A DNA stretch of 64,000 nucleotides from NCBI RefSeq assembly GCF_026151205.1, contig NC_087075.1:12384303-12448302 (forward strand), written 5' to 3'. A model generated the notes under the pieces. The model saw only the letters and a list, made by a program, of their open reading frames with translations. It was not told the origin of the DNA and made no database searches. This DNA comes from Bolinopsis microptera. Lineage: Eukaryota > Ctenophora > Tentaculata > Lobata > Bolinopsidae. The translations under genes were made by a program, and so were the position numbers. Below, piece after piece: positions 48,001-63,000 of the stretch (positions are counted from its first letter, which is position 1; every line of letters begins with the position of its first letter).

Positions 48001-51000
48001 GTGCAAAACTTTCCTTGTGTTTCAACAGAGCCCCGTTACAGGTGAGCGTGTTGGATGTAAACGACTGTAAGCCAGTGTTCCGTAGTCCGGTTATGGAGGT
48101 GTATGTGGGTGAGGATGCTAGAGTTGGGGACCTGGTCACTACTCTAACTAGTCTCGATCAAGACGAGGATCAAAACGCTGCTGTCTCTTACGCTTTTATC
48201 AGCGGTAAGAATTATATTTCCTTGTGTTTCAACAAACATGTATTCTGTAGTACTTCTGAATTAAATCTCACCCACCTGCAAAGAAAATATTATATCATTG
48301 AAGTTATGACGAATGGAGTGGTTAGTCAAACCTTATCAAATCTCCCAAAGCCTCCTCCAAAATTGTGTTAGAAATTGTATCCTTGTGTTTGAAATCTGTC
48401 TATTTCAGGTGACACAACAGAGTTTACTTTGGACCCTGGCACCGGAATAGTCCGTGTTAACACTGAACTTGATTACGAAACTCAACAAGAATACCGTATC
48501 AGAGTACAAGCTACTGATGGTGGGTTTTCAAAAAATATCCAAGTTGTGTTTTAACTCGATTTGATAAAACACAGTTTCTGTATTTTCCAATACATAAAAG
48601 TAGCCTATATACTCCAGTAGCAGGGAGGTGTTGAGTGTGCACTTCGATGTATAGAGTTTTTTGCTATTGAATCGGGTTAAATAGGTCATTGGTAACTCAA
48701 ATCACCGAGGGGGGAATTTTGTGTCGCTAGCCCCAACCCTGTGGAGCCACGCCCATATTTCATATCAGGTGCGTATATGGGAAATATGTATCTCAGCTTC
48801 TGAAGGTCTTAGAGACTCAAACTTGAGTTTAAAATGACCGTAATACACATGTTTATATTAGTACTATGAAGGTCATGAAAGCCCAAAATGCTTATTTTTG
48901 GAAAAAATTCAGAAAAACCGATTTTCACTTGAGCGTGAGTAAAAAAATCTACTCTAGAAATTTAGTGAAAATCGAGTAAGCAGTTCAGTGTCTACAAGAT
49001 TTCTAAACACAGGGTCCTCTGTTAGGTCATTCTGAATTAGAATTGATAAAGTAAGCAAATTCTATAAGTAGTTTCAACCCTGTGGAGCCACGCCCATATT
49101 TCATATCAGGTGCGTATATGGGAAATATGCATCTCAGCTTCTGAAGGTCTTAGAGACTCAAATTTGAGTTTAAAATGACCGTAATACACATGTTTATATT
49201 AGTACTATGAAGGTCATGAAAGCCCAAAATGCTTATTTTTGGAAAAAATTCAGAAAAACTGATTTTCACAAGCAAAAAATCTACTCTAGAAGTTAAGTGA
49301 AATCGAGTGTGAAGTTCAGTGTCTACAACGTTTCTAAACATAGGATCCTTTGTAAGATCATTCTGAATCAGAATTGATAAGGTATGCAAATTCTATTAGT
49401 AGTTTTAACCCTAGGGTGCAAAACTCCTAAATTACCCCCAGGCGCAAATATATGACTTTTCTATCTCGGTTTCTGAACGTTGTAGGGGCCTCTCTTTGAG
49501 CTCAAACTAACTACAATGGCCACATTTATATACCGACTATAAAGCAACATAGGGTCTATATAGCTTAGTTTATAGAAATTCATTAAAGACTGTTTTAACC
49601 TTCATGCATCATAAAATAGTAATATGATCAAACATGTACTTAATAATGATATCTCGGGCTAAAAAGATATTTGCAGCACAGTAAAACGTTCAACATAAAC
49701 ACATTAGGATAACATTTATGGAGCAGCACATACCACCTAACTTTAATTTTGGTATAACTGCGAAAATACTCAGTTTCAGAAGGCTGCCTTCAGCTCCCTC
49801 TCTGGGGCTCTCTCCAGTACTGCTCGGCTTTTATGGCTAATCAACTTGAATCCAACCTCATGTAGCAGAATCTACTTCTAGCTGCCTTCTGCTAACTCCA
49901 GGTCAACTCTACCCAGCTACCACCATACGTTATAATTTTAGATCTTATAACCTCTGATATGAGTGCTACCTCCGCTGCATCCAACAATTTCCAGCTCATT
50001 AAGGAAGAGGACATTTTTCTGATGGTTGCTAGATAGGGCAAGAAGTAGTCCACTAACCTAAGCTAAGATTGCTAGAAATAGCAGAAGTTGGAGGAACCTT
50101 GGTGGTAGCTAAAGAGATAGTAGCCGAAGTAGGTGAAAACAGCTGGAATTGGTGGTATAGTAGCTGGATAGAGGAAGAGGTAGCATTCATATCAGAGGTT
50201 GCTAGAAAGATCTAAAATCATAACGCACTGGTGGTAGCTGGGTAGAGACTAGGGATGATGCATGAAGGTTAAAAAAGTTTTTAATGAATTTCTAAAAACT
50301 AAGCTGTATAGACCCTAAGTTGCTTTGTGCTTTATAGTCGGTATATAAATGTGGCCATTGTAGTTAGTTTGAGCTCAAAGAGAGGCCCCTACAACGTTCA
50401 GAAGCCGAGATAGAAAAGTCATATATTTGCGCCTGGGGGTAATTTAGGAGTTTTGCACCCTAGGGTTAAAACTACTAATAGAATTTGCATACCTAATCAA
50501 TTCTGATTCAGAATGATCTTACAAAGGATCCTATGTTTAGAAACGTTGTAGACACTGAACTTTACACTCGATTTCACTTAACTTCTAGAGTAGATTTTTT
50601 GCTTGTGAAAATCAGTTTTTCTGAATTTTTTCCAAAAATAAGCATTTTGGGCTTTCATGACCTTCATAGTACTAACATAAACATGGTCATTGCGGTCATT
50701 TTAAACTCAAGTTTGAGTCTCTAAGACCTTCAGAAGCTGAGATACATATTTCCCATATACGCACCTGATATGAAATATGGGCGTGGCTCCACAGGGTTGA
50801 AACTACTTATAGAATTTGCTTACTTTATCAATTCTAATTCAGAATGACCTAACAGAGGACCCTGTGTTTAGAAATCTTGTAGACACTGAACTGCTTACTC
50901 GATTTTCACTAAATTTCTAGAGTAGATTTTTTTACTCACGCTCAAGTGAATATCGGTTTTTCTGAATTTTTTCCAAAAATAAGCATTTTGGGCTTTCATG

Positions 51001-54000
51001 ACCTTCATAGTACTAATATAAACATGTGCATTGCGGTCATTTTAAACTCAAATTTGAGTCTCTAAGACCTTCAGAAGCTGAGATACATATTTCCCATATA
51101 CGCACCTGATATGAAATATGGGCGTGGCTCCACAGGGTTGGGGCTAGCGACACAAAATTCCCCCCTCGGTGATTTGAGTTACCAATGACCTATTTAACCC
51201 GATTCAATAGCAAAAAACTCTATACATCGAAGTGCACACTCAACACCCCCCTGCTACTGGAGTAATACGATATTTAACTGAAGTCTAAAAGAATCTGTCG
51301 TAACTTAAATCGAGCTGTCCGTTATTTTGTTCTCTTAGCTCTGATTTCTATTTTCCTCTCAAGGTGAGCCTACACGGTAATCTGTTTTTATTTTCCAGGC
51401 AAGTTTTTTGACGAAGCAGAGTTGGTGATAAAACTGGAAGATGTTAACGATCACACGCCCCAGTTTGGTAATACCGAGTATCCTATTACTATCAGAGAAG
51501 ATATCAAGCCGGGAACAGATCTCGTTCAAATCAGTTAGTTATTATTTAAATAATTGGTTATCAAATTACTCATTTAGTTAGTGTCTTATATTGACAGATT
51601 TATTTACATCAAGCCATCAGATACTACCATTGCTATATCAATTCCGTTCATGTTCAAAGATAGTTTTTTTAAACTACGTTTCTCTAAGATTGATTTTTGC
51701 ATTTAAAAAATTTCATTGAACAGTTTCATTGATAACAGAACTTTTAAATAATTCTAGGCATCCTTGCGGACCCAGTTCGAAAGATCTATAATGCCTATTG
51801 CTTCTGTAATTTTAGCATTGGCTATTGTATGACGTGTTGCTCGCTTGATTATAGAAATTAAAACATTAATCATTTAATTTTTTCTCGTTCTTTTCATTTA
51901 TTAAATTGCCAATTTTACCAATTAGTCAATGTAACAATACATCGGATAAGGTCGATTAGTTTGTTGATGACGCATGCAGTCATTAAAATGAAATGAATGC
52001 TCGCTCTGATCTGAATAAATTATGTACGTCCTTGACAAAACAGGTCACAATTTTGTTAATTTTACACTATCATAATTGAGTAGCTAGGTTAGTGATTCTA
52101 CTTAATAATTAGTAATTAATTAATAATTCTCGTTACATCATTTTTCTAGGTCTACACTTTACAAGGTATAAAGGTATTTCCCATATCAACCACATATCAA
52201 ACATCTTGCCCCACAGCTGCAACCGATGGAGATACAGGCTCGGACCAAGCAATCAGATACAAGATAATATACCCGGATATTACTGATGATGTCCCCTTCA
52301 GTATCGACCCAATAGAGGGCTGGTTTTCCGTCAGGTTCTGAATAAAATATTTTCTTGTGTTAAAAAACCTATTCTATCAGTTTTTTGAATTAATGGGGCT
52401 CTTATCTTGAAGGTTTTGATTTCAATTTATTTGTTGCCGGGGTGATGTGACGGCTAATTTTGACTACGAAAAATCATTACCAAGTCCTTGAATACCAGCA
52501 AATTTGATATACTAACGTTGATTTGAATGATTTGAGGTTGAATAATAAAGAGGAGAAACAATCATCGCCGATTTGCCGTAGTCGAAATTAGTCCAAATCA
52601 GTCGCTGTATCATTAAATTAACTTGTTTTCTGTTCGAAAACCTAACTAACCCCAATCTCAGTTCGTCCTTGAACCGTGAAGAAACTGATAGTTACGATAT
52701 ACAAGTATCTGCTACTGATAAGGGAGGATTAGCCGCTTTCGTTCAGGTAAATCTCAGCTAATTTGTTAATTGCTCAATTAGCAAGTTATTACGTAAGGAT
52801 ACTTTATACTGGGAATACTTTTGTGCTGATTTATTGTATTAATTGCATTTGTCTGACGGGATTGATGGATTCATTAAATATCTACAACCACAATTTACAC
52901 GTCACAAAGACGATTGTGAATGTTAGCTCGCCTTTTTACCCACTTATTCACAGGTCATAATAACAGTACAAGATATAAACGACAACGCCCCGATCTGTCT
53001 ACCTCCCGTTTCCGGTTCAGTTCCAGAGAACTCAGTAGAAGGTACCTCCGTTCTTACAGTTAATGCTACTGATTATGATACGGAGGAAAACGCTCAGCTG
53101 TCTTTCAGGTACTTTAAATATTCGTTTGCTTTTTTATTTTCCAGTGTAGTAGACTCGAATAACTCGAGTCTAACTCGTTATTCGAGATTTTGAGGGAAAA
53201 CTCCGTAACATACCAATCTATAAATTAGAAGCTCATTAACATATCAATTTGAAGTAATTAACTAAACACCCATCTCCCCAGGCTGCTATCACATCAGGAA
53301 ATATTCACAATAAACTCCACAACTGGAGAGATAACGGTCCTAGCCCCAGTTGACAGGGAAGAGACCCCTGAAGTGACCCTGGTAGTTGAAGTCAGTGACA
53401 GTGGCAGGAACGTACAGCTCGCTTCAGAGTGCACTTATATTATCAAGGTGAGTTCATGGCTCCCTTTAACTGAAAATGAGCAATCAACCAATATTTTATG
53501 AGAAGTTACCAAAATATCACTCATTATTAAAAATCATCGATTGATTTTACCGCTACCATTCAATTAATTAGCCTACAGATTAACTAACCAGTTAATTACT
53601 AATCAGTTAATAAATCTGCCAGGTAGAAGATGAGAACGACAACTCTCCAGTATTCACACAGCTAGCGTACAGTGTAGACCTGTCAGAATTAGTGGAAACT
53701 GGAACTGTTTTCTTCAGGTAACTACAAGCCCTCAGACATGGGCGCCGCCGGTCATACGCCGCCGTCGCTGTGAAATAACCCACGCCGCCTATGAGTTTTA
53801 CGGTGGCGCCCATGTCTACTAGTCCTTCAACGATAAACGTGGGGAGGTGGCTGGTGGTGCATGATTTAACCCGTGACTGATTTTAACTGATCAGCTGGTA
53901 GCCTCAACCAATTCCTGTGTCAAAACAAGCTCACAGCGCCTCCCCATCGTTACTTAATCTGTGCTAACCCATTGTGATGAACTTCTTTACCGCTGCATGC

Positions 54001-57000
54001 AGTGCTTAATTTATTTAATTATTTAATTTATTTATTTAATTATTTCAATCCTTTATATTTGATAGGTATTACAAATCTAATCCTTTCAGGCTTGAATGTG
54101 AAGATGAGGATTCTGGAGTGAATGGAGAACTAGATTACACAATATCTGGAGGAAACTTACCACCTGTATTCGATATCAACTCTAGAACTGGTCAGTACTT
54201 ATCTTGTATCACGTCGTGACCCCCACGGTCGTTTCACTATAGTGACGATACAGGGGGAGCCGCGCACTCGTGCGCGGCGGGTCATAAAACGTATGACAAT
54301 ACTTATCAGTATTCCTTACATAAGTTAATCTAGTTTTTAATAGAAATAACGACGTGGTTATAATTGGTTACTTGGTAGGTGTAATGTTTTAGTTGTTATA
54401 CGTTTAGAAATAAGATAATTTGATGTACTGTAGCAGATATTCAGATATTGCCTAGCTATTTCAGATGAATAAATGTTTTATCATGATAGTTTTATTATTG
54501 GACAAAGTAAGATAAGTAAGATAAGAAAGGATATTTCAAACAAAGTTATAGGTAATTGATCAATTTCACAATTCATATTATTTCATATTTCACAATTCAT
54601 ATTATATTGGTCGACGTAATTACGAGTGTAAGTCCGTTTACTTGAAGAATTATTCAAACAATCCAAAAGTGTCTAAGAATGATACAAATTCAAAGCACTC
54701 TCGTTAATGTAACAACCGTGAATCGAAAAATTCGAACTAAAAAAGTTAACAAAATATTCAGAATATTAACTGAACAAAATAAGACCCGAGACATTTTTTC
54801 CTGTACAGCGTAAACTGATACCAAACTTTGTAAATATTTTATATATCATCACTCTTCAGTGCAGGTAAATTAAAAAACAAATATATTATAATCATAATAA
54901 GATAATACTTCCGAAACCGTTAAATCAAAAATCTCTTTGGCTAATGGAGTTATGGAATTTAAGTTTCATTTAATTTGATTGAAAAGTTCGTGTCTGAAAA
55001 ATCTCAGCTTCGTCAGCTTCTCAAACGTCGTCTTAGAGCTAAATTGCTCTCTTCGTCTGTGTTACCCGTATCTAACTACTTCGGCCCTCTTTTCGCACCC
55101 TGAAATGATTATATATCATCCTTCTAACTAATTTAAATGAAATTTTATATGTTAACGAAAATTACAGTAACAAAATTCTAAGATCATACGAATTCTTCAA
55201 TAATTTACAAACAAGTTGTTACTGCGAATGTACCTGAGTTGTGTTAGTTTAGAACACTGATCTTCGCCGTCGTTGAACTGTTTGTGAACCTTATCATTCC
55301 ATCCGTTATTTTGATCCCTTCAGTGAATTCTGAAATATTTTTCACGATGATTATATAATACAGACATGATAAAAGTTCAATTATACCTATTATTTAAGGA
55401 CCCATATTGAAGAAATTAATGAAATAATGGACAATTAAACATTGGTAGAACTAAACTTTAAATGATTATTTTATCACATTAACAAAATTACCAAGGTTTG
55501 CATGCTCTTGCGTAGAACTTCAAGTTTGTTGCCGGTGATCACTGCTTCAAAAAACTCCTCCGACTGTAGCAGATCCCAGTGGTTAGTTATGGTCATATTT
55601 AGGAGACAATCCATGGTAGCATTGGCAGACTCTCCCAGTAGACCTTTGACGTGTTGGAACTCTACTTGAGTCTGGTTCAGAGCTGTAGTAGTACGGTTGA
55701 GTTCCTGGGTCACCGTGTCCAGTTCTTCGATTATCGTCTGCTTTTGTGTCTCGGTGGCATTCAGTTGCTGTGTTTTGTTCCCTAGATCTCTTCTGCAGGT
55801 TTCCGTCTCTTCTTTGATTTGCTCAAGTTCAACATATGTTTCATTGAGCAGGTTTGTTCTGTTCTCTAAATTCTTTTGACATATCTGCATCCCTTCTTCG
55901 ATTCTGTTGAGTTGTATCTCTGTAGTATTTAATTGGTTTACCTTGCTCTTCAAATTAGCTTGACAGGCTCCATGTTGTGATTTAATCTGTTCAACTTCTG
56001 TTTCGGTTTCATTGATAATTTTTTCGAAGGAATTCAAAAGCCTGCTGATGGCACCTGCACTACACCCACTTCGAATTTCTGTCACAGTCCCGGTCCTTGT
56101 TTTTAGGAGAATGTTTTTCCATTTAATGGCTCTAACCTCACCGTACGTTTCCTCAACTTCAGAACACATGTCCCTTGCCATCTCCTTGATCTCTTCATCA
56201 CTCAACTTCTTACTGAACATGTTTAGATTAAACATTTCTCCGCCAAATATATCTGCGTAATCCATTCCTGTACCAGGCCCATGTTGCTCGTTTCCCAGCA
56301 CGAGATATCCTTCTTGCTCCAGAGTCCTCCCGGCAGTTGTACTAGCTGTGTCAACTAGTACACCATTGATGTACACGTTACGAGCATTGCTTGTTGCATC
56401 CCAGCTAAGGCAGTTGTGAAACCATGTGCCGGGGGTCACGGTGTAATGGCTCTGTAGACGTGCAGTACTACCGAATATGCGGGTTTGATATCCATCGTCT
56501 CCTATCTGAATCTCTTGCGCTGTCACGCTCGTAGCGTATGAGAACCAGGTTGGGTTTGTACTATACAACTTTCTAATCCACGCACACGTTGTAAACCCGG
56601 TCTCAAATGGCTGCATGTTAGGCTTGTACAGTATGTAGTCATTCTGCGTCTGTCCGAACTTGAGAGCATTAAAACGGTCCCCACTAGAAGCGTGCAGAAG
56701 TAGAGTGAATAGTGTCAGGAGTAGGGCTTCTTTCATCTTGGTGCTGGTATTAGCTATTAAAGTGGTACATATTATTTTGTGGCTACTTAAAACGTGACAT
56801 TTACGCTATGTAAATCGAACAATTCACGGAGGAAAAAACTTAAAATATGGCTCTACTGATCTCGGATCAGTCTTACATTATCAAAAGAAGTAGAAAAATA
56901 ATCAAAAGAATAATCGATCGATCTAAAAACCATCGTAGGCATATTGAACAACTCACGAAGGAAAAGTAAATAGAAAGTCGGTAACATCGGGAAATACTAT

Positions 57001-60000
57001 TGATTTCAGAAACTATGAGTTATTTCATAGTGTAGTATGACTCTACTGATCTCAGATCAACCTTATATTGAATTAAATATTATCACTTTTAATCACGTGA
57101 TTGTGTTATCTGCAAATCACGTGATAATATGCCATTTGTAGGGGTGGGTTGCTGACTGTCAGTGTCTACACCTCCGGATTCTTTTCTGCATATATCCGTC
57201 ATGTTTTCGTAGATAGCAATAAGATTAGGCCGGTGACATACTGTCTTCAATGGAAACTTATCTATATGAAGCCTTGATTAGATACAATACTGTAACATAT
57301 ATTAGCAGTTAACATTTACCAGCTTGATGTTAACCCTTGACCTTCTGGTCAAAATCATGCATTAAGTCGATATTGTTGCTGAAACCATGTATCTCCTATC
57401 TTAGTTAAAGGACTGTTTGTTCAGGTGAGTTGGTGGTGATAGGAGGACTAGACTACAAGGTGAATCCTGAGTACATGCTGCAGATAAGCGTTACTGACAG
57501 AGCACCGCCCTATCACGAGACCTCAGCTAAGGTTTGTTAACTTATTTGTGTTAAATTTATTAATAAACAAAATATGGAATATTGATATGTCTGGAAAATT
57601 AATTTCCTAGTATACACTATACAGTAAAACCCCGATTTACCGCGCCCCGATTTACCGCGAACCCCGATTTACTGCGGATGTTTCCTTTCCCCCAAACTCC
57701 GCGGTAAATCGTGGTTTTACTGTACAACAGAATCTGTAGAAAGACTTATATTTCCTTGTGTTTTTTATTTGTTGAGAATTTATTTTATCTAACAGAATTT
57801 CCCACAGGTCCAGGTGAAACTGATTGACGCTAATGATAACCCTCCAGTGTTTGATGAAGAGAGCTATACCACAGATATTCCAGAAAATTACACTCCAGGT
57901 AATGTAAATCTATTTCTACTGTCTGAAGATCGTGATAAATTACATTTTGGAGTAGTTCGGGATAATATTCCAATTATTACTAAAAACTTAAAACATATCT
58001 AAACCTACTGCCCCACTTATGCACTAACACCATCACCTCCACAGCCCAACAGGTATGCTCCTAATTAACACCATCACCTCCGCAGGTACGACTATCCTTA
58101 CCATCTCCGCGACAGACGACGACTCCAACCAGACTCTGACCTTCGCCCTGGAAGACACATTCGAAGACACCTTCAGAATGGACAACCAGGGGGACGTGGT
58201 CCTGATGAAGAGTTTAGACAGAGAGGGGCGGGGAGAGTTCCTTCTTACTGTGGTGAGTGGGTTATTATGTGATTATATAATTAACCAATTAGGTTACTAA
58301 TGGATAGAAAACAATCTCTGACACACTGTTAGATTATCAAGATATGATTATTATTATCACCCAAGCGTGCGTGTTTTCAGTAGAATTGTTATAATCACAA
58401 GGGCACTTTTTTACGTTGTTATTGCTATTTGTAGTAGAACAGAGACTGCAGAGGATTCGTGAGTAATTAATGAATTGCGAAACAGTTTTTAACCAAACAC
58501 TTGATCCCCTGATCAGATGGTATCAGATGACGGAGATCCAATCCTCTCCTCAACCACTACACTTACTCTCACTGTAACGGATGTTAATGACAATCTTCCT
58601 GAACTAATGCTAACTGAATTCTCCCTCAGCACTTCTGTTGACACTGCACCAGGTAAATGTCCCTCATTTTGCCCTATTTGTTTTATACCACAAGCTGCGC
58701 TGGCTTTTAGACGTAGCCTGGGCGTAGCCTATCATTTCAAGTTTGAGTATGTAATATTTAGATTATAATCGAACTACAACGCGAACGGTTTAAATTTCTA
58801 AACGAATAGTAACATCCTTTTCACTTCAGGGACGGATCTACTAACGTTGCCTATCAGAGATCTAGACGGACCTGGAAATGGTGCTCCCTTCACAGCGGTC
58901 ATAATGTCCGGAGTTGGCAAGGAAGCTTTCGGAATTGAAAATAATGTCCTAAAGTAAGATAAAACTAGGATAAGAATAAAATATTTAGAAAATTGTTTCG
59001 ATATTTCAACGACAAGGAAACGAGATTGCTATATCTATTAGCTGCTTAGCATACAACTTGATAGTTTACAATACATTAAGAAAAAATAATTTTATGAAAA
59101 ATATGAGGGGTATAAATAAGGATCCTTAAACGCTTAGTAAGACTTAAAACTTGCGTGAGCTGTCTCGCACATTTAGAATGATTCAAGAAAAATTCTTTCA
59201 CGTGGATATTTTAACTAGAATATAAGCATTTAAAGAACTTAACTGAACTAAGTAATACTTATTAGTCTGTTACATAAAACATAAAGGCAAACGGAGTTAA
59301 AGTTATATGGATTTGCTGTCAGATAAGAAGCCTTTTTGGCGAAATTCCGAGCTTTGGAATCCAAAAGTCGTTACTTTTGGAACTTTATTGGTTCCTTTTA
59401 GAATTAAACGTCTTGTTAAAGCTTTAAAGGAGCCTGTGGAAGGGTTGTCTAAGGCTTTTCTGCCTAAAGATAGAAATATAAAAATTGTAATAAATTTGTG
59501 CAAACGCCCCTGGCTTTAATTCCCCCTTATTTTTACCTCAGCCCTTCTGAACCCTTCATTTTCATGCTCTTCTAAAATTTTAAAGTTCTAAGCCCTTCTT
59601 TTCTTAATTTCATTAAAAACCAGCTTCAATTTATGTTAGAACTTAAAATCGTCGGTGGCACATTTATTGAAAATCATGTAAGTTCATGGAAATTGGCCTA
59701 CAAATTTTCAGGCAGCCATCTAAAGTTCTAGGTAACTTAAATATCAAAACATGTGATATGACACTAACACGACCTCATCCAGGGTCCTGAAGCCGAAGAC
59801 GCTGACCCCTGGTACAGATTACACCCTGACGATCCAGGTGTCCGACTCGGGGACCCCTCCACTAACCTCCTCAGCTGATGTTGTTATCTCCGTTCTAACA
59901 ACCAACAACTACCCACCAATAGCAACCCCCGTCCAAGTTAACCTCCCTCTCTTCGACAGCGGAGTAACCTGCCAAACTGTTCTGGAATATTCCGCCCAGG

Positions 60001-63000
60001 ACAGTGACCCGGGCACGACCCTTGTCTACTCCCTCTCAGAACCTGACTCTGAATTCTGGATGTTTCCTAACGGAACGCTGATGACGTCACAACAACCCAC
60101 CATAGGAACACACAGACTCACAGTTTACATCAGTGATGGTAAACACAGAGAGATATCAACTATTACGGTGCAGGTTTACTCGTTAAACTCCCCGGCAGCC
60201 GCTAATCCGCTCACAGTGCGGTTAGATGCGGTTAATGAGCGGTCCTTCAATCAGGAGCTCTTTGTTTCTATCTTAGGGGAGATCCTTAGAACGAGCCCTA
60301 GCGAGGTGAATTATCGATTTAGTTATTTGTACTTTAACTTAGCTGTTCATATTGAGCTATTAGTTATAACTTTGGTAGTAAGATGTTGTATCGAGAGTTT
60401 TACCATAATTTAGGCTAAAGCCTCGATTTTTAGGATCAAAAGAGTAAAATTTAAAGAATAGCTCCTTGAATGAGATAGGGCCAGGATTCCACAAATAACT
60501 TCATAACAGCACTGAACATACTGAATAGTGAATACTGAATATGAGACGAACTCAAAAGACAAATTCTGACAAAACCACACATCAGGTGATCGTGCTGAGC
60601 GCTGAAGACAAATCCAGGAAGCGATCAGCACAACAAACTCTGGAGGTTACCCTGATAGCTAGATCAGCTGACGGAGAGTACATGTCTGTTGATGATATGA
60701 AGAGGCTGCTGTCACGTGATCAGACACTCTTCCAGGATAGTACCGGGTACGTGTTAAAAATAAGGGATTATTAGCTTCTTATTCGGGAAATTAATCACCC
60801 GATATGATATCAATAATTCAATATAAGTATCAATGTTTCGGATTCCCTACAAACCACTTTTCAAAATTTTAAGAGCACATTTATCGTATAGTTCAAACTC
60901 TAGCCCATTGACCAATCACAACTCTCCCTCAGATACATACTGGATACAATAGATCTGGACCCTTGTCTCCGGGAGCCTTGTCCCATGTCCTCCACCTGTA
61001 CTTCTCGCACATCCTATACTCTGGTTAGAATTATATTTAGAGATGTAGATCTGAAATACAGATTTTGAATGAAAATTTCGTTTATTAATTTCGGTTCATT
61101 GGCGAGAACCATTGCACTAGATCTTAATACTTTAGAAGATTTAAAAACAGTTCCTAGAAGCATAGTCAGGTGAAAATTAAGTGCAATTTTATTAAAACAA
61201 AAACTTCAGGTAAACGACCGGATCACTTCCACCACCACACCACAGTGTAAATGTGCTGACGGATTAAAGGGCAGTCGGTGTGATGTCAAGGTGAGAATAT
61301 ATCACTTTATAAGGAAACAAATAATGTAAAATATCTTCAAGTTAAAAGTTAAACTGTTCAAGTTAAAGTTCTACTATTTATTTGTAATTATAACTTATCA
61401 TATCAGCTACAATAAGTGAACCTTACCGACTACTCCCACCCCAGGTACCATGTTTCACAAGCCCCTGCAACACAGGGACATGCCACGTGGTAGAGGAATC
61501 TGAGAAATGTGAATGTAATGAGAACTGGAGCGGGGCACGCTGTGATATACCCATCAGACATTGTCTCAGTCACCCCTGTCTCAATAGTGGTTCCTGCAGA
61601 GACGAGATTGTCGGGTACGTTCCTTGATCATGCTGATTTTTAGACTGATTCTTGAAATATAGTTGACAATTTCAGAGGTCCTTCTTTTAAATGGCAATCA
61701 TATTGTTATCAATTAATTTAATCTTTACTTACAGAAATTTTGACCCCATTCTAAGATCATGATTCATATTTCATATTATGATCTCTAAATCAAATACAAT
61801 ATTTTAATTAAATATCCACGAGTCACGACACACTAAAATTACTACTAAATTTATAAACCTTGTCAGGTACACATGCACGTGTCAGAACGGTTATAAAGGA
61901 CAGAACTGTGAGGTTGTAATCCTTGCTGAGGACCTTTGCGCACGTGCATCTTGCAGCAGACACTCCACGTGCACCTCCGGCCGTGATGACGTCACGTGCA
62001 CATGCACGGACGGGTGGGCCGGTAGATTCTGCACGTACGTTAGTGAGAGTCTAACGGATCCCTGCGCAAGCAATCCTTGTGAACACGGTGGGAAATGTGT
62101 AGCTGCATCCAGTGATGAGTTCAGTTGTGAGTGCTCACCAGGGTTTAGAGGCAGTAACTGTGAGGAGAATATTAACGAATGTTCTGGAATTTCTTGTCTT
62201 CACGGGGGAACCTGTATAGATGGGATTGATGGTCATGTTTGTGAGTGTAAAGACGGTTACAGTGGCAAGAATTGCCAACACACGGCGCAACCATGTGACT
62301 CAAACCCCTGTCAAAACGGTGGTTTCTGCTACAACTTATCCGGGGAGTATTTGTGCCACTGCGCGCCAGGTTACGTCGGTGAAACGTGCGATATCCCCCT
62401 TGTCTCCCCGGGTTACTGCGACGCCTCCCCGTGCACGGAGCACGCGGATTATTGCACGTCTGGTCTCCTTGGTTACACGTGCACGTGCTCTCTAACATGG
62501 CGCGGTAAGAACTGCGAGATATCCGACCGCAGTGCGAGTGATTGTGATCTGAACCCTTGCATTAACGGTGGAACTTGCGTCTCTCAGTCCCAAGCCGGAA
62601 GTTACCTTCCTTACACGTGCCAATGTGAACCAGGCTTCCGCGGGTTCAACTGTGAGGAAAACATCAACGAATGCACACCGGACATCTGCCTCAACGGAGG
62701 CACGTGCACAGACCGCACAAACACATACGAGTGTCTCTGTCAGTCGGGATTCAGCGGTAGAAACTGTCAGGTCACTGAAGATCCCTGTCTCTCACTCCCT
62801 TGTAGAAATAGCGGGAAATGTTACAGTCTGGAAGATTCTTATGTTTGTCAGTGCAGGTCCTCCTTCTCCGGGAGGAACTGTGAGGAGAGGCTGAGTTACT
62901 GTCCGGAAAACCACTGTAGGAATGGTGGAATGTGCGGTGTTAGGAGTGATGGTAGTTTGGATTGTTCTTGCAAGGCGGACTATCATGGGGAGTACTGTCA

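Noticed and set aside
49150-50724. Paired short frames at 49150-49389 and 50533-50724 as genes
   Set aside because: They are mirror images created by the two arms of the palindromic element.
62172-62498. Minus-strand frame opposite the EGF exon
   Set aside because: It is the shadow of Cys-rich EGF codons; the plus strand has clear domain structure, phase and splice sites.
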